Source: Verrucomicrobiaceae bacterium
GTDB taxonomy: Bacteria > Verrucomicrobiota > Verrucomicrobiia > Verrucomicrobiales > Verrucomicrobiaceae
Assembly: GCA_021151605.1 (NCBI GenBank)
Contig: JAGKWZ010000001.1
Coordinates: forward strand, 20,392 to 84,391
DNA: 64,000 nucleotides
Reading direction: 5' to 3'
Below, one piece after another: positions 1 to 9,346 of the stretch. The notes beneath the pieces were generated by a model. That model searched no databases and was not told the origin of the DNA. It was given only the letters and a program-made list of their open reading frames with translations. Positions within the stretch are counted from its first letter, which is position 1, and every line of letters starts with the position of its first letter. The position numbers and the translations under genes were made by a program.

Positions 1-2160
1 GATGGAGACGCTCCATTCACTCAAAAATGGTTCAAGACCGGCAGCACGACGGTTCTTGGCACGGGAGCCACCTTTGCGATTCCCGCCGCGCAGACCGCCG
101 CCAGCGGTAGTTACTATGTGGAAGTCTCCAACTCGAGCGGCTCGGTGAACTCCAACACAGTCAGCCTGAGTGTACTGAGCCCAATTGCAGCAGTCACAGA
201 TCATCCCGACACACAGGCTGTGAAAGTTGGCAGCAATGTGACGTTCTCCGTAACCGCTACAGGTGCTGGTCCTTTGGCCTATCGCTGGCTAAAGGGAACT
301 GTGGCAATCGCAGGTGGTACTCAGTCCACGCTCAATCTCTATGGAGTCTCCCTTACCGACTCTGGGCTTTACCGCTGTGAGGTTAGTAATGTGGTAGCTG
401 GCAAGGCAAACAAAGTGTTGAGCAATCAGGCACTTCTCACCGTTGTTCAGGACAATGTGCCTGCCGCGCGTGTCGTCACGAGGGAAAATGCTCAGGGCTC
501 GGTCACTCTAGCTGTCAACTATGCCGAGACAGGAGTGCTTTCTGCGAACAAAGCCACACTACAATGGAAGAAAGATGACGTCATCATCCCTGGGGCCACT
601 ACCAAAACGCTGAGGATCACCCCGCTGGCCACTTCACCGGCTCCCGTGCTTTACACTTGTGAGGTCAAGGCTGTCGGCGTCGCCAACCCGGTCGTCGGTG
701 CTTCTACTCAGTTGATTGTTGTGAATCAGGCTCCGCTGATCACCAACCCGTTGGCTTTGAACATGCCAGACGGTAAAGTCGGTGAACCCTACAGTTTTCA
801 AGTGCCAGTCGATAGCGCGCTCACGCGGACGCCAGCCACTTTTACAGCCGTCGGACTTCCGGCAGGTCTGGTGATTGACAAAGGTACTGGCCTCATCAGC
901 GGTCGACCTCAGACGGCGACAGCCGCAGGAAAAACGGCCAAGATCACCATTACTGTAGCGAACGGCGTGCTTCCAAATGCGATGGCAACGGATGAGATTT
1001 TCATTTCTGGCATTGCCAGCAATCTTGTCGGTACATGGTCTGGACCGGTCACGCGAGGCACGCTCAGCCAGGACCTTGGAGGTCGTTTCGACATGACCAT
1101 CGCTGCTACGGGAGGTGTGTCTGGAAAGATCACCCTTGGCACAGCAGTCCACAGCTTCGCCGGGGGTTTTACCTTTGATTCAATCAACAATGTCCACACG
1201 GTCAACTTCACCGTGCGCCGTGCCATCAACCAGCCGCCGCTCCAGGTAAGTTTATCTCTCGCTGGAAACGTGCTGACGGACGGTGAAATTAGCGATGGCA
1301 CGGACACGGTGACCTTCGAGGGTTGGCGCAGCATTTGGCTGGCTTCTCCGGCCGCAGCAAACGCGGTCGGCTATGTCGCCCGTTACCATATGCTTCTAGA
1401 ACTGTCCGATGTAGATGACATCGGTGACCTCGGCATTCCGCAGGGCAAAAGCTTTGCAAATTTCAGCGTAGCCAAAGACGGCAAATTTACTTTTGCTGGC
1501 AAGCTCTCCGATGGTGAGGCCATTACCTTCGCCACCTACATGGGCCCGACTGGTCAGGCTTTCCTCTTCCAGACACTGTATAAAACCACGACGAAAGGCT
1601 CCCTGCTGGTCGATAAGATCGTCATCGATTCCAAAGGCAATGCCGATGTAACTGACAACACCCTTTCAGGTGATGCCACTTGGAACCGTCCGCCCAACAG
1701 CGTCAGCAACTCTCTTTATGCATCTGGCTTTGGCCCGGTGGACCTAGACATTGCCGGCGGTGCATATGTGCCTCCTGTCAGCACGCTTGCCAGTCCGAAA
1801 GTCCTGCTAAACCTCACACCAGGCACCAACAATGCTTCTCTCGCCGTCACCGACGCCAAGCTTGAAGATCCAGAAACGGATGCGGACGACATCGTTGAGA
1901 CTGTTTCCATCGCTGCTGCCAGCAAGATCACGGTCGGCAACACCAAGGCGCTTGGCATTACCATGACTGCGGTGCCAGCCACGGGAGCCATCTCAGGCAA
2001 CATCAAACCAGGCACAAAGGTGGAGAGGCTCGAAGGCTTGGTTGTTCCGGTGGATGGTAAATTGCTCGGCGTTGGATTCTTCCTCAGAGACGACAGCTCT
2101 GTTCAGCCCGTCCGCAGGCTCTCAGGTTCCTTCACGCTCGGCGCGCCCATTGTGCCATGA
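1..2160 (+). CDS. Ig-like repeat surface protein, 3' part (5' end outside window)
   Basis: The frame is open from base 1, so the gene begins upstream; 719 residues are visible. The tail of one Ig-like fold (bases 1-170) is followed by two more. They carry the usual core Trp and Cys: RWLK with YRCEVSN at about 285-390, and QWKK with YTCEVKA at about 565-675. A putative-Ig (He_PIG) domain with the typical GLPAGL and GLISGRP motifs lies at about 724-1000. The C-terminal 380 residues contain two glycine-rich beta modules, starting GTWSG (about 1030) and YVARYH (about 1375). Such modules end large Ig or cadherin-type exoproteins in Verrucomicrobiota. No PEP-CTERM tail, anchor or outer-membrane barrel is present at the C-terminus, so the attachment mode is unknown. 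A strong terminator follows 30 bases after the stop. Adhesion or matrix binding is inferred from the folds only. Confidence 0.85.
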   Translation, partial: DGDAPFTQKWFKTGSTTVLGTGATFAIPAAQTAASGSYYVEVSNSSGSVNSNTVSLSVLSPIAAVTDHPDTQAVKVGSNVTFSVTATGAGPLAYRWLKGTVAIAGGTQSTLNLYGVSLTDSGLYRCEVSNVVAGKANKVLSNQALLTVVQDNVPAARVVTRENAQGSVTLAVNYAETGVLSANKATLQWKKDDVIIPGATTKTLRITPLATSPAPVLYTCEVKAVGVANPVVGASTQLIVVNQAPLITNPLALNMPDGKVGEPYSFQVPVDSALTRTPATFTAVGLPAGLVIDKGTGLISGRPQTATAAGKTAKITITVANGVLPNAMATDEIFISGIASNLVGTWSGPVTRGTLSQDLGGRFDMTIAATGGVSGKITLGTAVHSFAGGFTFDSINNVHTVNFTVRRAINQPPLQVSLSLAGNVLTDGEISDGTDTVTFEGWRSIWLASPAAANAVGYVARYHMLLELSDVDDIGDLGIPQGKSFANFSVAKDGKFTFAGKLSDGEAITFATYMGPTGQAFLFQTLYKTTTKGSLLVDKIVIDSKGNADVTDNTLSGDATWNRPPNSVSNSLYASGFGPVDLDIAGGAYVPPVSTLASPKVLLNLTPGTNNASLAVTDAKLEDPETDADDIVETVSIAAASKITVGNTKALGITMTAVPATGAISGNIKPGTKVERLEGLVVPVDGKLLGVGFFLRDDSSVQPVRRLSGSFTLGAPIVP

Positions 2161-2190
2161 TGTGAATCACGCGATTTGATACACTTTCGG

Positions 2191-2220
2191 GAGCGCCGGA
2201 AACGGCGCTCTTTTCTGTTT
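2191..2220 (+). terminator. Rho-independent terminator of the Ig-repeat gene
   Basis: A perfect 8-bp stem (GAGCGCCG / CGGCGCTC) closed by a GAAA tetraloop occupies 2191-2210. It is followed directly by a T-rich tract at 2211-2220. The T-tract lies only on the plus-strand side, so this terminates the Ig-repeat gene rather than the leftward gene ending at 2220. Confidence 0.92.
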
Positions 2221-3917
2221 CACAATGCCATGTCAAGAAAGCGCTGTTCCTCGGGAAGAAGCAGGCTGCGCTGAAGCTTTTCAGCGAGTTGGAAGCCAGA
2301 AGCCACCTGACCATCCGCAGCCAGCATTCCGGCCAACACGGCTTTCTGGCCGTGGGTGAGATATGTCTCTCGGGTTTTGACTTCAATCAGCAGGTCTTTA
2401 AGCCTCAGCGCGTCCTGCATACGGTAAGCGGCGAGTGCTTGAATGAGCCGGATCTGAGCTTCAACCTCAGGCATTCCCCCTTTTTCAGGGGGGATAAACT
2501 CAAGATTCATACCCTGCAGTCTCTCCAGATAACGGAGGCGGAGCCGATAAGCTTGGCTTTCCGGCCTGAGTTTGCAGAGACTCCGCATGTAGCCGACGAG
2601 GCGGTCCGTCATTCCTTGGGTGGCTGCCAACTCTGCCGCTCGTTCAATGAAGACCAGTGGACGGCTCTGGTTTGATTGCGCGAGCTTGTCGTAGGCATCA
2701 AGCGCCAGATCGTTCAGATTCAGTTTCTCTGCCAGCTTGCCTGCTGCCAGCAAAGTTCGCTGATTGCCGGTCGATTCAAGTTCAAGGCAGGTTTTTAGAT
2801 GGTTTTCTACCGCAGTGCCCCCGGGGTCTTCATGACTGGCGACTTCGGCTAGCCAGAGCTGCACACGGCCGGTAGACACGGGCGGCAGATAGACAGCCTC
2901 CGTCAGCAGCAGTCGCAATTCCTGCCAATGGCCTGAGAAGATAAGGGACTGAGCAAAAGCAGTGAAAAGGGCCGCGTCGGTAAATAAGGTGTCTTTCGTC
3001 AGCAAAGTGCGAATGACGTCACTTTCACCCTCTAGGGCCAGCCATTCCACAAAGACCCTTAGGTCGTCACGGGAACCGCTCCGACATAGGTCCACCAGAC
3101 CAGCCAGTGTCTTGCGGCGCGAGTCCGGGGAAGCACGCATCAGCCCTGAGTAGGCTGCCAACCGCTCATGTAAAGACTCGGCAGGGTGATTTTCGGCGAG
3201 TTTCACTAGGATCCTCGCTTCGGTGGTGGAAAGCGTCTTCATACTTGCGAGGTAAGCGATTGCATGGAGCGACTCCGCAGTCTCTCCCCGGGCTAGTTCC
3301 CACAGCCTGTGTACGGCGGAGCCCTGCATCTCCGTCATGCCGGAAGTTTGGATGCGAATTAGCTTTTCGACCTCTGACTCCGCCCACACGGGCGGAGGGA
3401 AACCTTGGGATTCAGCCAGTGCCACGGCGAGTCTCCGCCCCTCCTTGCTCGACTTCATCTCCGCCGGTAAAAGGTCGAAGGCATTGGCGGCAGCGAGGAG
3501 ATTTCCGCTGTGGTAGGTCGTCCAGGCCAGACTGAGGCTGTCGCCGTTCTGCCAGTGGCCCAATTCTTTTAAGCGGAGCAGAGTGGATCTGAGCAGCACA
3601 GGATCTACCTGGGCTTTATCCAGAAAGGCAGCGAGTGCCCGGAGGAAATTTACATCATCCGGCGGCAAACCGCGTGAGGCCGTTTTCAGGCATTCGGAAG
3701 CTTCTTTCCAGGCGCCTACTCCGATATGGTTGTACACTTGTTCGAGGGCGACCAATGCACGTCTGTGCTCCATCTCCTGCCAGAGGGGCCAACCGACCCA
3801 ACGGACCAGAGCGCCTCCGATGAAGATGACCAAGGCGGCTTTTGTCACACGTCCAAAGCGGGCGTGGTGTCTGGGAGGCACCGACTCAGGAGTCGGCCTG
3901 GAAGTGCTCTTGGCCAT
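2220..3917 (-). CDS. Membrane-anchored helical-repeat (TPR-like) protein of unknown function
   Basis: 565 residues. A basic N-terminus is followed by one predicted transmembrane helix at about residues 26-46 (AALVIFIGGALVRWVGW). The rest is almost entirely helical, with TPR-like pairs such as ALVALEQVYNHIGVGAWKEA (about 53-73) and DLALDAYDKLAQSNQSRP (about residue 400). This suggests a solenoid on the outer face of the inner membrane acting as a protein-binding scaffold. No enzymatic motif is visible. The gene lies 86 bases downstream of another leftward gene for an N-terminally anchored protein (4004-5101). The two are probably cotranscribed and may form one complex. I cannot name a family beyond TPR-like. 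Confidence 0.75.
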   Translation of the reverse strand: MAKSTSRPTPESVPPRHHARFGRVTKAALVIFIGGALVRWVGWPLWQEMEHRRALVALEQVYNHIGVGAWKEASECLKTASRGLPPDDVNFLRALAAFLDKAQVDPVLLRSTLLRLKELGHWQNGDSLSLAWTTYHSGNLLAAANAFDLLPAEMKSSKEGRRLAVALAESQGFPPPVWAESEVEKLIRIQTSGMTEMQGSAVHRLWELARGETAESLHAIAYLASMKTLSTTEARILVKLAENHPAESLHERLAAYSGLMRASPDSRRKTLAGLVDLCRSGSRDDLRVFVEWLALEGESDVIRTLLTKDTLFTDAALFTAFAQSLIFSGHWQELRLLLTEAVYLPPVSTGRVQLWLAEVASHEDPGGTAVENHLKTCLELESTGNQRTLLAAGKLAEKLNLNDLALDAYDKLAQSNQSRPLVFIERAAELAATQGMTDRLVGYMRSLCKLRPESQAYRLRLRYLERLQGMNLEFIPPEKGGMPEVEAQIRLIQALAAYRMQDALRLKDLLIEVKTRETYLTHGQKAVLAGMLAADGQVASGFQLAEKLQRSLLLPEEQRFLDMAL

Positions 3918-4003
3918 GGATCAATTGGGCGGAGAGTTGGCCCTGTTTTCCATACGCCGCGTCTTTGGCTCTGCAACCCGCGAAGAGACCCTGTTAAGAA
4001 GGC

Positions 4004-5101
4004 TCAAAGACCATCTCGCGACTCCCAATCGAACATGAACCAGCGGTTTGGCAGGACTTGGCGGATGTTGACACACTGGTCCGATTTAGCTGCTGGAGGA
4101 AAGGTAATGCGCACGGTCAGCCGCATTAAGGCCTTCGCTCGGCCTGTTATCTCGAAATCTGCGTAGCGCAACTGCTCGGAGAAGTAGGTCGCCACTGCTG
4201 TCGAACGCCGAACATATCCATACATAGAGTGACCTCCATCTGGGCTGATAAGCTTAACACAGAGGTAGTGGGCTTTGTCAGCGAATTCATGGTTGTAATA
4301 ATCCCCAGGTGCAGCGGTAACTCGCATCCAGACAGGCGTCTGCGGTTTTTCCTTTTGGAGTGTCGGCCAGTCCATGTCATTGAAGCCAGTCCAGCTTTCC
4401 CAATCCAACAGCAATCCGGCACCGACAGAGCGGACAAAAATGGCCACTGCCTGCTGGTCGCTGTGGCTCGGGCTCTCAAAAGTCAGGCTAAGAAAAGAAC
4501 TAGAACTGAAGAGAATTTGTGAGGCGGAAACCAGCCGTGTCGTCACAGGATCAGTGCCCTGTCGCTCCTGGTAGTGTTTCTGCATCTTCGGCAATAAGGC
4601 ATCTTTGTTTAACACGTAGTCGGCCTTCCCTTCAAGGGTGCCCGCTCGCTGGTAGCCTTCTAGAACGGAGATAGCTTCCTTCACTTGAGTCGAGGAAAGG
4701 GCCAGAGTCTCAGTATGGCTAGCTAGCCCACCTTCAGGCTTTTCCCTGAAAATATCGGGCAAAGGACGGCGTACCTGTTCCACCTGCATTGCTGCAATCT
4801 CCTTCATGGAAATGTGTCGCACAGGTGCCGATGGCTTCGCTGAACCGACCAAAAGGCTTTCGGCTTGAGCTTTCGCCAAAGGCTCTGCCGGCGTGGTGTC
4901 CTGCTTTGGGGGAATGCTGGGTAGAGCCGTCAGGCCCGACTGATACCAGGTTCCTGCGATGACTGCAGCAGTCAGGATTAGACCAGTCCCAAGTCCAATA
5001 AGGGAACTGACCCAGTGCTCTGGGAATATCCGCCTTGACCGCTTTTTCTGGCTCATAGACGGCATGATATAAGGGTCCCATGCGGATGTAGGCTTCGGCA
5101 T
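4004..5101 (-). CDS. Membrane-anchored hypothetical protein with DWES motifs
   Basis: 365 residues from the ATG at 5101. A TTG six codons upstream is also possible, and ATGs at 5065 and 5056 would still keep the membrane helix. The N-terminus has a basic KKRSRR patch followed by one transmembrane helix (SLIGLGTGLILTAAVIAGTW). A linker rich in Pro and Ala leads to a globular C-terminal half with the motifs LLLDWESWTGF and, at the extreme C-terminus, FDWESRDGL. I recognise this pattern only as an uncharacterised Verrucomicrobiota protein type. It is the first gene of a leftward pair with the TPR-like gene and is divergent from the operon starting at 5318. No function can be assigned. Confidence 0.72.
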   Translation of the reverse strand: MPKPTSAWDPYIMPSMSQKKRSRRIFPEHWVSSLIGLGTGLILTAAVIAGTWYQSGLTALPSIPPKQDTTPAEPLAKAQAESLLVGSAKPSAPVRHISMKEIAAMQVEQVRRPLPDIFREKPEGGLASHTETLALSSTQVKEAISVLEGYQRAGTLEGKADYVLNKDALLPKMQKHYQERQGTDPVTTRLVSASQILFSSSSFLSLTFESPSHSDQQAVAIFVRSVGAGLLLDWESWTGFNDMDWPTLQKEKPQTPVWMRVTAAPGDYYNHEFADKAHYLCVKLISPDGGHSMYGYVRRSTAVATYFSEQLRYADFEITGRAKALMRLTVRITFPPAAKSDQCVNIRQVLPNRWFMFDWESRDGL

Positions 5102-5317
5102 GGACGTTTCTATAAACAAACTTTGTCTTGGGACACTTCTGCATGGTGAATTAATTGAAACAATCGCTCAACAAGCTTCATGACTAGCCTTCCTTTTTGA
5201 AAAACAAGCCAGAAGTGACGGTATTGTTGCACACAGCATCTTTAAAAATAGTCGTTCAGCGGGCATGAGGCATTTTGGCGGGAAATCTCGCCATGACCAA
5301 ACACCTCTTCCCAATCC

Positions 5318-6352
5318 ATGAAGCGATCCTCCTCGTTGTTTTACTTTGCTATCCTCGCTTTCGCAGCGCTCTCCGGCGGTGCTGTGAAGGCCCAGGATCT
5401 CCCCGTCAGCCGCACGGCTGCCGTCCTTGATGTCACCCTCCCAATCAACCAGTCCACCCTCGTTTCCATTCCCCTGGTGACCATCGTCGCCTCCGGCACG
5501 ATCACGAGCGTCTCTGGCACCACCCTGGGAGTCTCCGCCACCCTCGGCACGCTGAGTACCCCTCACGCCATCAAGATCACTAGCCGTGACGACCAGAGTG
5601 GCACGGGCGCAAATGCCCCTGCCGGAAGCAGCACGACCGCCTATGGCCAATCCTCCCGCCTCGCCAGCAACACGACCAACACCGTCGTCACAAATGCTGC
5701 GCTGACCCCTAATGTCGGTGATGAGTTCATCATTTATGAATTGGAGACCCTCACAAGCCTTTTTGGTGCTCCTCCTGCAGCTGGTTGGAACACCACCACT
5801 GGTGCAGCTAGCTCCGACCTTGTGTATCTCGACAACGCGGGATCAGTCGTTGCATACTTCTATAAGACTGGCGGCCTTGGTGGCACTGGTTGGAAGCTTG
5901 CTTCAGCTCCGACGGGTGCCGATCAAGGTTCGACTGTTATCGAGCCCGGTCACGCCGTCCTCGTTCAACGCCGCAACGCTGGTTCTCCCTTCAATCTGCG
6001 CTCCACTGGCGTCACCACCATCGGTCGTGAAAGCCCTTCCGTGGTTGCTGGTTTTAACATCGCCAACAATCCCTTCTCAGTCTCCACCACTCTTGCTGCC
6101 AGCGGTTTGAACAACCATGTCACTGGTTCGACGGGCGCTGCTTCGGCGGACACCATCTACATTGAAACCGCTGGAGTGCTCAACAGCTACTTCTACAAAA
6201 CCGGCGGCCTCGGCGGTACCGGCTGGCGTCTCACCTCGGCTCCGACTGGAGCCGATCAGGGAGGTGTCGTCCTCACTCCAGGTAAGGCCATTCTATTCCG
6301 TGAGCAGGCTGGCACCGTTGGCTTCGCTCTTCCAGAGCCCTTCGCCGAATAA
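5318..6352 (+). CDS. Exported TIGR02597-like protein with internal duplication
   Basis: 344 residues. A signal peptide (basic MKRSS, hydrophobic core, VKA/QD cleavage site at about residue 25) sends it through Sec. The mature part has the layout I associate with the TIGR02597 family of Verrucomicrobiota: an N-terminal domain about how a property is represented (TSRDDQSG, VGDEFIIYELETL), then two copies of a beta-rich repeat. Each copy contains YFYKTGGLGGTGW and SAPTGADQG, at about residues 180-215 and 288-320. The protein ends in PEPFAE without a sorting tail. It is the first gene of a three-gene operon with gaps of 53 and 57 bases that ends at the terminator near 9136. The role is unknown; a surface or periplasmic partner of the nearby TonB-dependent receptor is an inference from context. 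Confidence 0.8.
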   Translation: MKRSSSLFYFAILAFAALSGGAVKAQDLPVSRTAAVLDVTLPINQSTLVSIPLVTIVASGTITSVSGTTLGVSATLGTLSTPHAIKITSRDDQSGTGANAPAGSSTTAYGQSSRLASNTTNTVVTNAALTPNVGDEFIIYELETLTSLFGAPPAAGWNTTTGAASSDLVYLDNAGSVVAYFYKTGGLGGTGWKLASAPTGADQGSTVIEPGHAVLVQRRNAGSPFNLRSTGVTTIGRESPSVVAGFNIANNPFSVSTTLAASGLNNHVTGSTGAASADTIYIETAGVLNSYFYKTGGLGGTGWRLTSAPTGADQGGVVLTPGKAILFREQAGTVGFALPEPFAE

Positions 6353-6405
6353 CCTCACCCATCACCATTCTTCACATCGCGAAAGTAATTTAACTATCAT
6401 TCAAT

Positions 6406-7095
6406 ATGAAAAAGACTCTTCTTGCCCTCGGTTTCCTCGCCGCCTCTCTTTGCTCCGCGTCTGCAGCCACACTCCTCGCTGACAACGTCAGTAATGGACT
6501 GACGCTTGCGAACGGCACCACCGCTCTTGCCAATGGTCGCATCCGTTTCGGCACCTTCGTCATCACGAACACAGACATCATCAACAACAAGAACGACCTC
6601 ACCTACCTGAACAACAATTTCCGTGAAGTGGTGAACTACAGCGGTGCCATCAGCGCCTCCTCCACCTCCGGCTTCTTTGACAACACCACTCTTGGGGCTT
6701 CTGCCACCTACGCAGGCGGTTCCACCACCTACGGCGGCACCACCTATGACCTCAGCAGCGGGGCCACCACCAATGTCGCGAACGACATCGCTGGAAGCAA
6801 TATCTACATGTGGGTCTTGGACAACGCTGTCCTAAACAGCGCCACTCAGCAGGGTATCTTCGCCAGCACCTACGTCTGGGCTGACAGCGACGTCATCCCT
6901 AGCAATGACTCGGCCTTCGACATGACGCCATCTGCTCTCACCGCCCTAGTCGGTGCCGTTGGCACGGGTTCTGACATCGGCGCTGGCGCTGGTGCTCACC
7001 GCCTCGGCACCATCGCTGCTATTCCAGAGCCATCCCGCGCTCTGCTCATGTTCCTCGGACTTGGTGGTTTCTTCTTCCGTCGCCGCCGCGCCTAA
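6406..7095 (+). CDS. PEP-CTERM sorting domain protein
   Basis: 229 residues with a signal peptide (MKKTLLALGFLAASLCSASA) and a textbook PEP-CTERM tail. The tail consists of IPEP, a hydrophobic helix (LLMFLGLGGFFF) and a terminal RRRRA cluster. In this family an exosortase recognises the tail, which sends the protein to the cell surface or extracellular matrix. The middle is Thr, Ser, Gly and Asn rich, low in Lys and Cys, and likely beta-structured, with a short YGGTTYDLSSG stretch. No exosortase gene is in the window. The gene is second in the 5318-9105 operon. Export and sorting are well supported; the specific role is unknown. Confidence 0.88.
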   Translation: MKKTLLALGFLAASLCSASAATLLADNVSNGLTLANGTTALANGRIRFGTFVITNTDIINNKNDLTYLNNNFREVVNYSGAISASSTSGFFDNTTLGASATYAGGSTTYGGTTYDLSSGATTNVANDIAGSNIYMWVLDNAVLNSATQQGIFASTYVWADSDVIPSNDSAFDMTPSALTALVGAVGTGSDIGAGAGAHRLGTIAAIPEPSRALLMFLGLGGFFFRRRRA

Positions 7096-7152
7096 TCGCG
7101 CTCTTTGTTTTCTCTTCACCCAAGTTCTGACTTCATTCTATTGATCTGACTC

Positions 7153-9105
7153 ATGAAATTCTTCTCTAAATCCATCCTGGCTGCCACAGCGGCGCTCGGA
7201 TTCGCCGGTGCGGTCCAGGCCGCCATCGTCGAAGTATCCACTGACATCACAGCGGACACCCGCTTCACTCGTGACAACGTTTATGTCGTCACGAAGGTTA
7301 TTTATCTGCTTCCTCCGGCAAAGCTCACCGTCGAGCCCGGTACCACCATCCGTGCAGCTCGTGCTGACATCACCGGTTTTGCCAATAGCCCTGGTTCCAT
7401 CGTGGTCAGCCGCGGTGCTAAGCTTATCGGCAACGCGACGGCGGACGATCCAATCATCTTTACCTCCCTGGACGATCCTTTCGTTCCTGGTGGTGCTAAG
7501 ACGATTCCTGCCACCGTCACTGGTAGCGCTGGTAGCGTCACCATCACTCCCCAATCCTACGCGATTGACGGTGCAACCAGCAGCAACGCTTTTGCTTATA
7601 GTAAAGAGTGTGGCGGTATCGTCCTCCTCGGGCGCACACCCCTCGGCTATGACCGCGATGGTGATGCCAACTTTCTCACCTGGGATGGTACGACCCATGG
7701 CGGTGTTGACGCTACGGGCACTGTCACGAGCGAAACCATCGCTTACCCGAATACATTCACCACGGCTACGGGGAACGGCACAGGCTTCGCTCTGATCGAA
7801 GGTTTGACGAACTCCGTTGTTACTCTCACCACAGCTTTCGACCCTGACGGTGCCGGTTCGGTCTTCGCCCCTAGCACCAGCTTCAACCCTGGGTTCTTCG
7901 GTGGTGTCGATGAAAACGACAACAGCGGCGTCCTGCGCTTCTGGTCCCACCGTTACGGTGGTTACAATCTCGCTGCAAACAACGAAATCAATGGCCTTAC
8001 TATGGGTGGTCTCGGACGTGGCACGATCATTGAGTTCCAGGAAGTGGCCCAGAACGCTGACGACGGTTTCGAGTGGTTCGGTGGTTACGTCAACAATCGC
8101 TACATCGCCTCCATTCTTAATGGTGACGACTGCTTCGATGACGACTTCGGCTACTCCGGCAATTCCCAGTTCCTCTTCGCCATCAATGACAACGAGAGCT
8201 ACAATCGCAGTGGCTGGGGCAATGGCACCGACGGCACTTCTGTCGGGCGCAACACCTTTGCCGTGAGCGACAAAATCGTTGAATCCGATGGTTCTGAACC
8301 CGACAATTCACGGGTCACACCTCAGACCAACCACTGGGCCTATAACTTCACCTTCATTGGTAACAAGGGTGCCAACGTCGCACCTGCGGCTCAGGACAGC
8401 GCCATTCAGTTCCGCTTGGGATCCAATGAACAGTGGCTCCGCGGTGTCAGTGAAGACATCCATGGTCCGGTCTTTGTCGTGGGCAACAGCACAACGACTC
8501 CCGTCGATACCAAAGGTGATTTGCTGGACACCCTCTACTTCAACTTCGGTAGCGTCAGCACCGGAACCGATGCAGACAACACCGTCGGTCTTACCGTCAC
8601 TAACATCTCCCAGCTCCGCGGCAAAGGTCACGCCACCAAGAACGGTCTCGATCCTCGTCTCATTGATGACACCAGCGCTGATAGCGTCGCTCGTGACGAC
8701 ATCGGTTCTGACCCAGCCCGCTCTGGCGTGTTGAACTTCTTCAGCCCAGTCCGCCACCGTGGGGCCTTCCGCGATAACAACTGGCTCTCAGGTTGGAGCT
8801 GGTCCTCCGCTGTTGATCTCATCAACAAGGCTGATGACAACGTTGCCCGTCCAGTTGTCACCCTTAGCGTCGCATCCACTACCGTGTCTGCCAGCTTTGC
8901 GGCCGACACCACCGAAACTGTCGGCGCAGACGCCGTCGTTTATGTGATTGAGCGTTCTACCGATGGCAGAACCTTCGTTCCCTTCGCTTCCGTGAAGGAC
9001 GGCGGAGCCAATGACGCCGATGCGGCTGCTGGCCAGATTACGTTGGCAGACAGTGGTTACACCTTCTCAGGTTCCCCAGTCCACTACCGCGTTATCCCGC
9101 AGTAA
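7153..9105 (+). CDS. Large secreted protein, probable right-handed beta-helix fold
   Basis: 650 residues. The signal peptide is MKFFSKSILAATAALGFAGAVQA with cleavage before AIVE. The N-terminal part resembles exoproteins with stacked beta-coils (LTVEPGTTIRA, GSIVVSRGAKLIGNAT). The centre holds the highly conserved block NADDGFEWFGG, DDCFDDDFGYSG and SQFLFAI at about residues 305-345. This block is widespread in secreted proteins of Bacteroidota, Proteobacteria and Verrucomicrobiota that sit beside TonB-dependent receptors; such proteins are sometimes misnamed multidrug transporter. The Asp-rich loops could bind divalent metal. The C-terminal domain (PVVTLSVASTTVSASF to HYRVIPQ) is a fibronectin-like beta module with no sorting tail. 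The gene is last in the operon and is followed by a strong terminator. Confidence 0.82.
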   Translation: MKFFSKSILAATAALGFAGAVQAAIVEVSTDITADTRFTRDNVYVVTKVIYLLPPAKLTVEPGTTIRAARADITGFANSPGSIVVSRGAKLIGNATADDPIIFTSLDDPFVPGGAKTIPATVTGSAGSVTITPQSYAIDGATSSNAFAYSKECGGIVLLGRTPLGYDRDGDANFLTWDGTTHGGVDATGTVTSETIAYPNTFTTATGNGTGFALIEGLTNSVVTLTTAFDPDGAGSVFAPSTSFNPGFFGGVDENDNSGVLRFWSHRYGGYNLAANNEINGLTMGGLGRGTIIEFQEVAQNADDGFEWFGGYVNNRYIASILNGDDCFDDDFGYSGNSQFLFAINDNESYNRSGWGNGTDGTSVGRNTFAVSDKIVESDGSEPDNSRVTPQTNHWAYNFTFIGNKGANVAPAAQDSAIQFRLGSNEQWLRGVSEDIHGPVFVVGNSTTTPVDTKGDLLDTLYFNFGSVSTGTDADNTVGLTVTNISQLRGKGHATKNGLDPRLIDDTSADSVARDDIGSDPARSGVLNFFSPVRHRGAFRDNNWLSGWSWSSAVDLINKADDNVARPVVTLSVASTTVSASFAADTTETVGADAVVYVIERSTDGRTFVPFASVKDGGANDADAAAGQITLADSGYTFSGSPVHYRVIPQ

Positions 9106-9135
9106 ATTCGTAGAGTTAAAAAAGAACAATGTTTT

Positions 9136-9165
9136 GGGCGGCTGGTTTTACCAGCCGCCCTTTTT
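9136..9165 (+). terminator. Rho-independent terminator of the 5318-9105 operon
   Basis: A perfect 10-bp GC-rich stem (GGGCGGCTGG / CCAGCCGCCC) with a TTTTA loop spans 9136-9160 and is followed by TTTTT. It lies 30 bases after the stop at 9105. It separates the three secreted-protein genes from the receptor operon, which must therefore have its own promoter in 9166-9346. Confidence 0.93.
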
Positions 9166-9346
9166 CGTAATTTAAATATCTAAAGAGAAACATCCGATGT
9201 CTAAGAGGGTTCAGGAAGTCTCCGGTTTTATGTGACGGAAAGGTTTCTCGAAGATGCCAAAAGGATATTTGCGTCCAAGTAAGTTACTTTTTTGTAACCG
9301 AAAAGACATTTCCAAGGAACAGCACCCGTCACAATGGCACTGGTCG

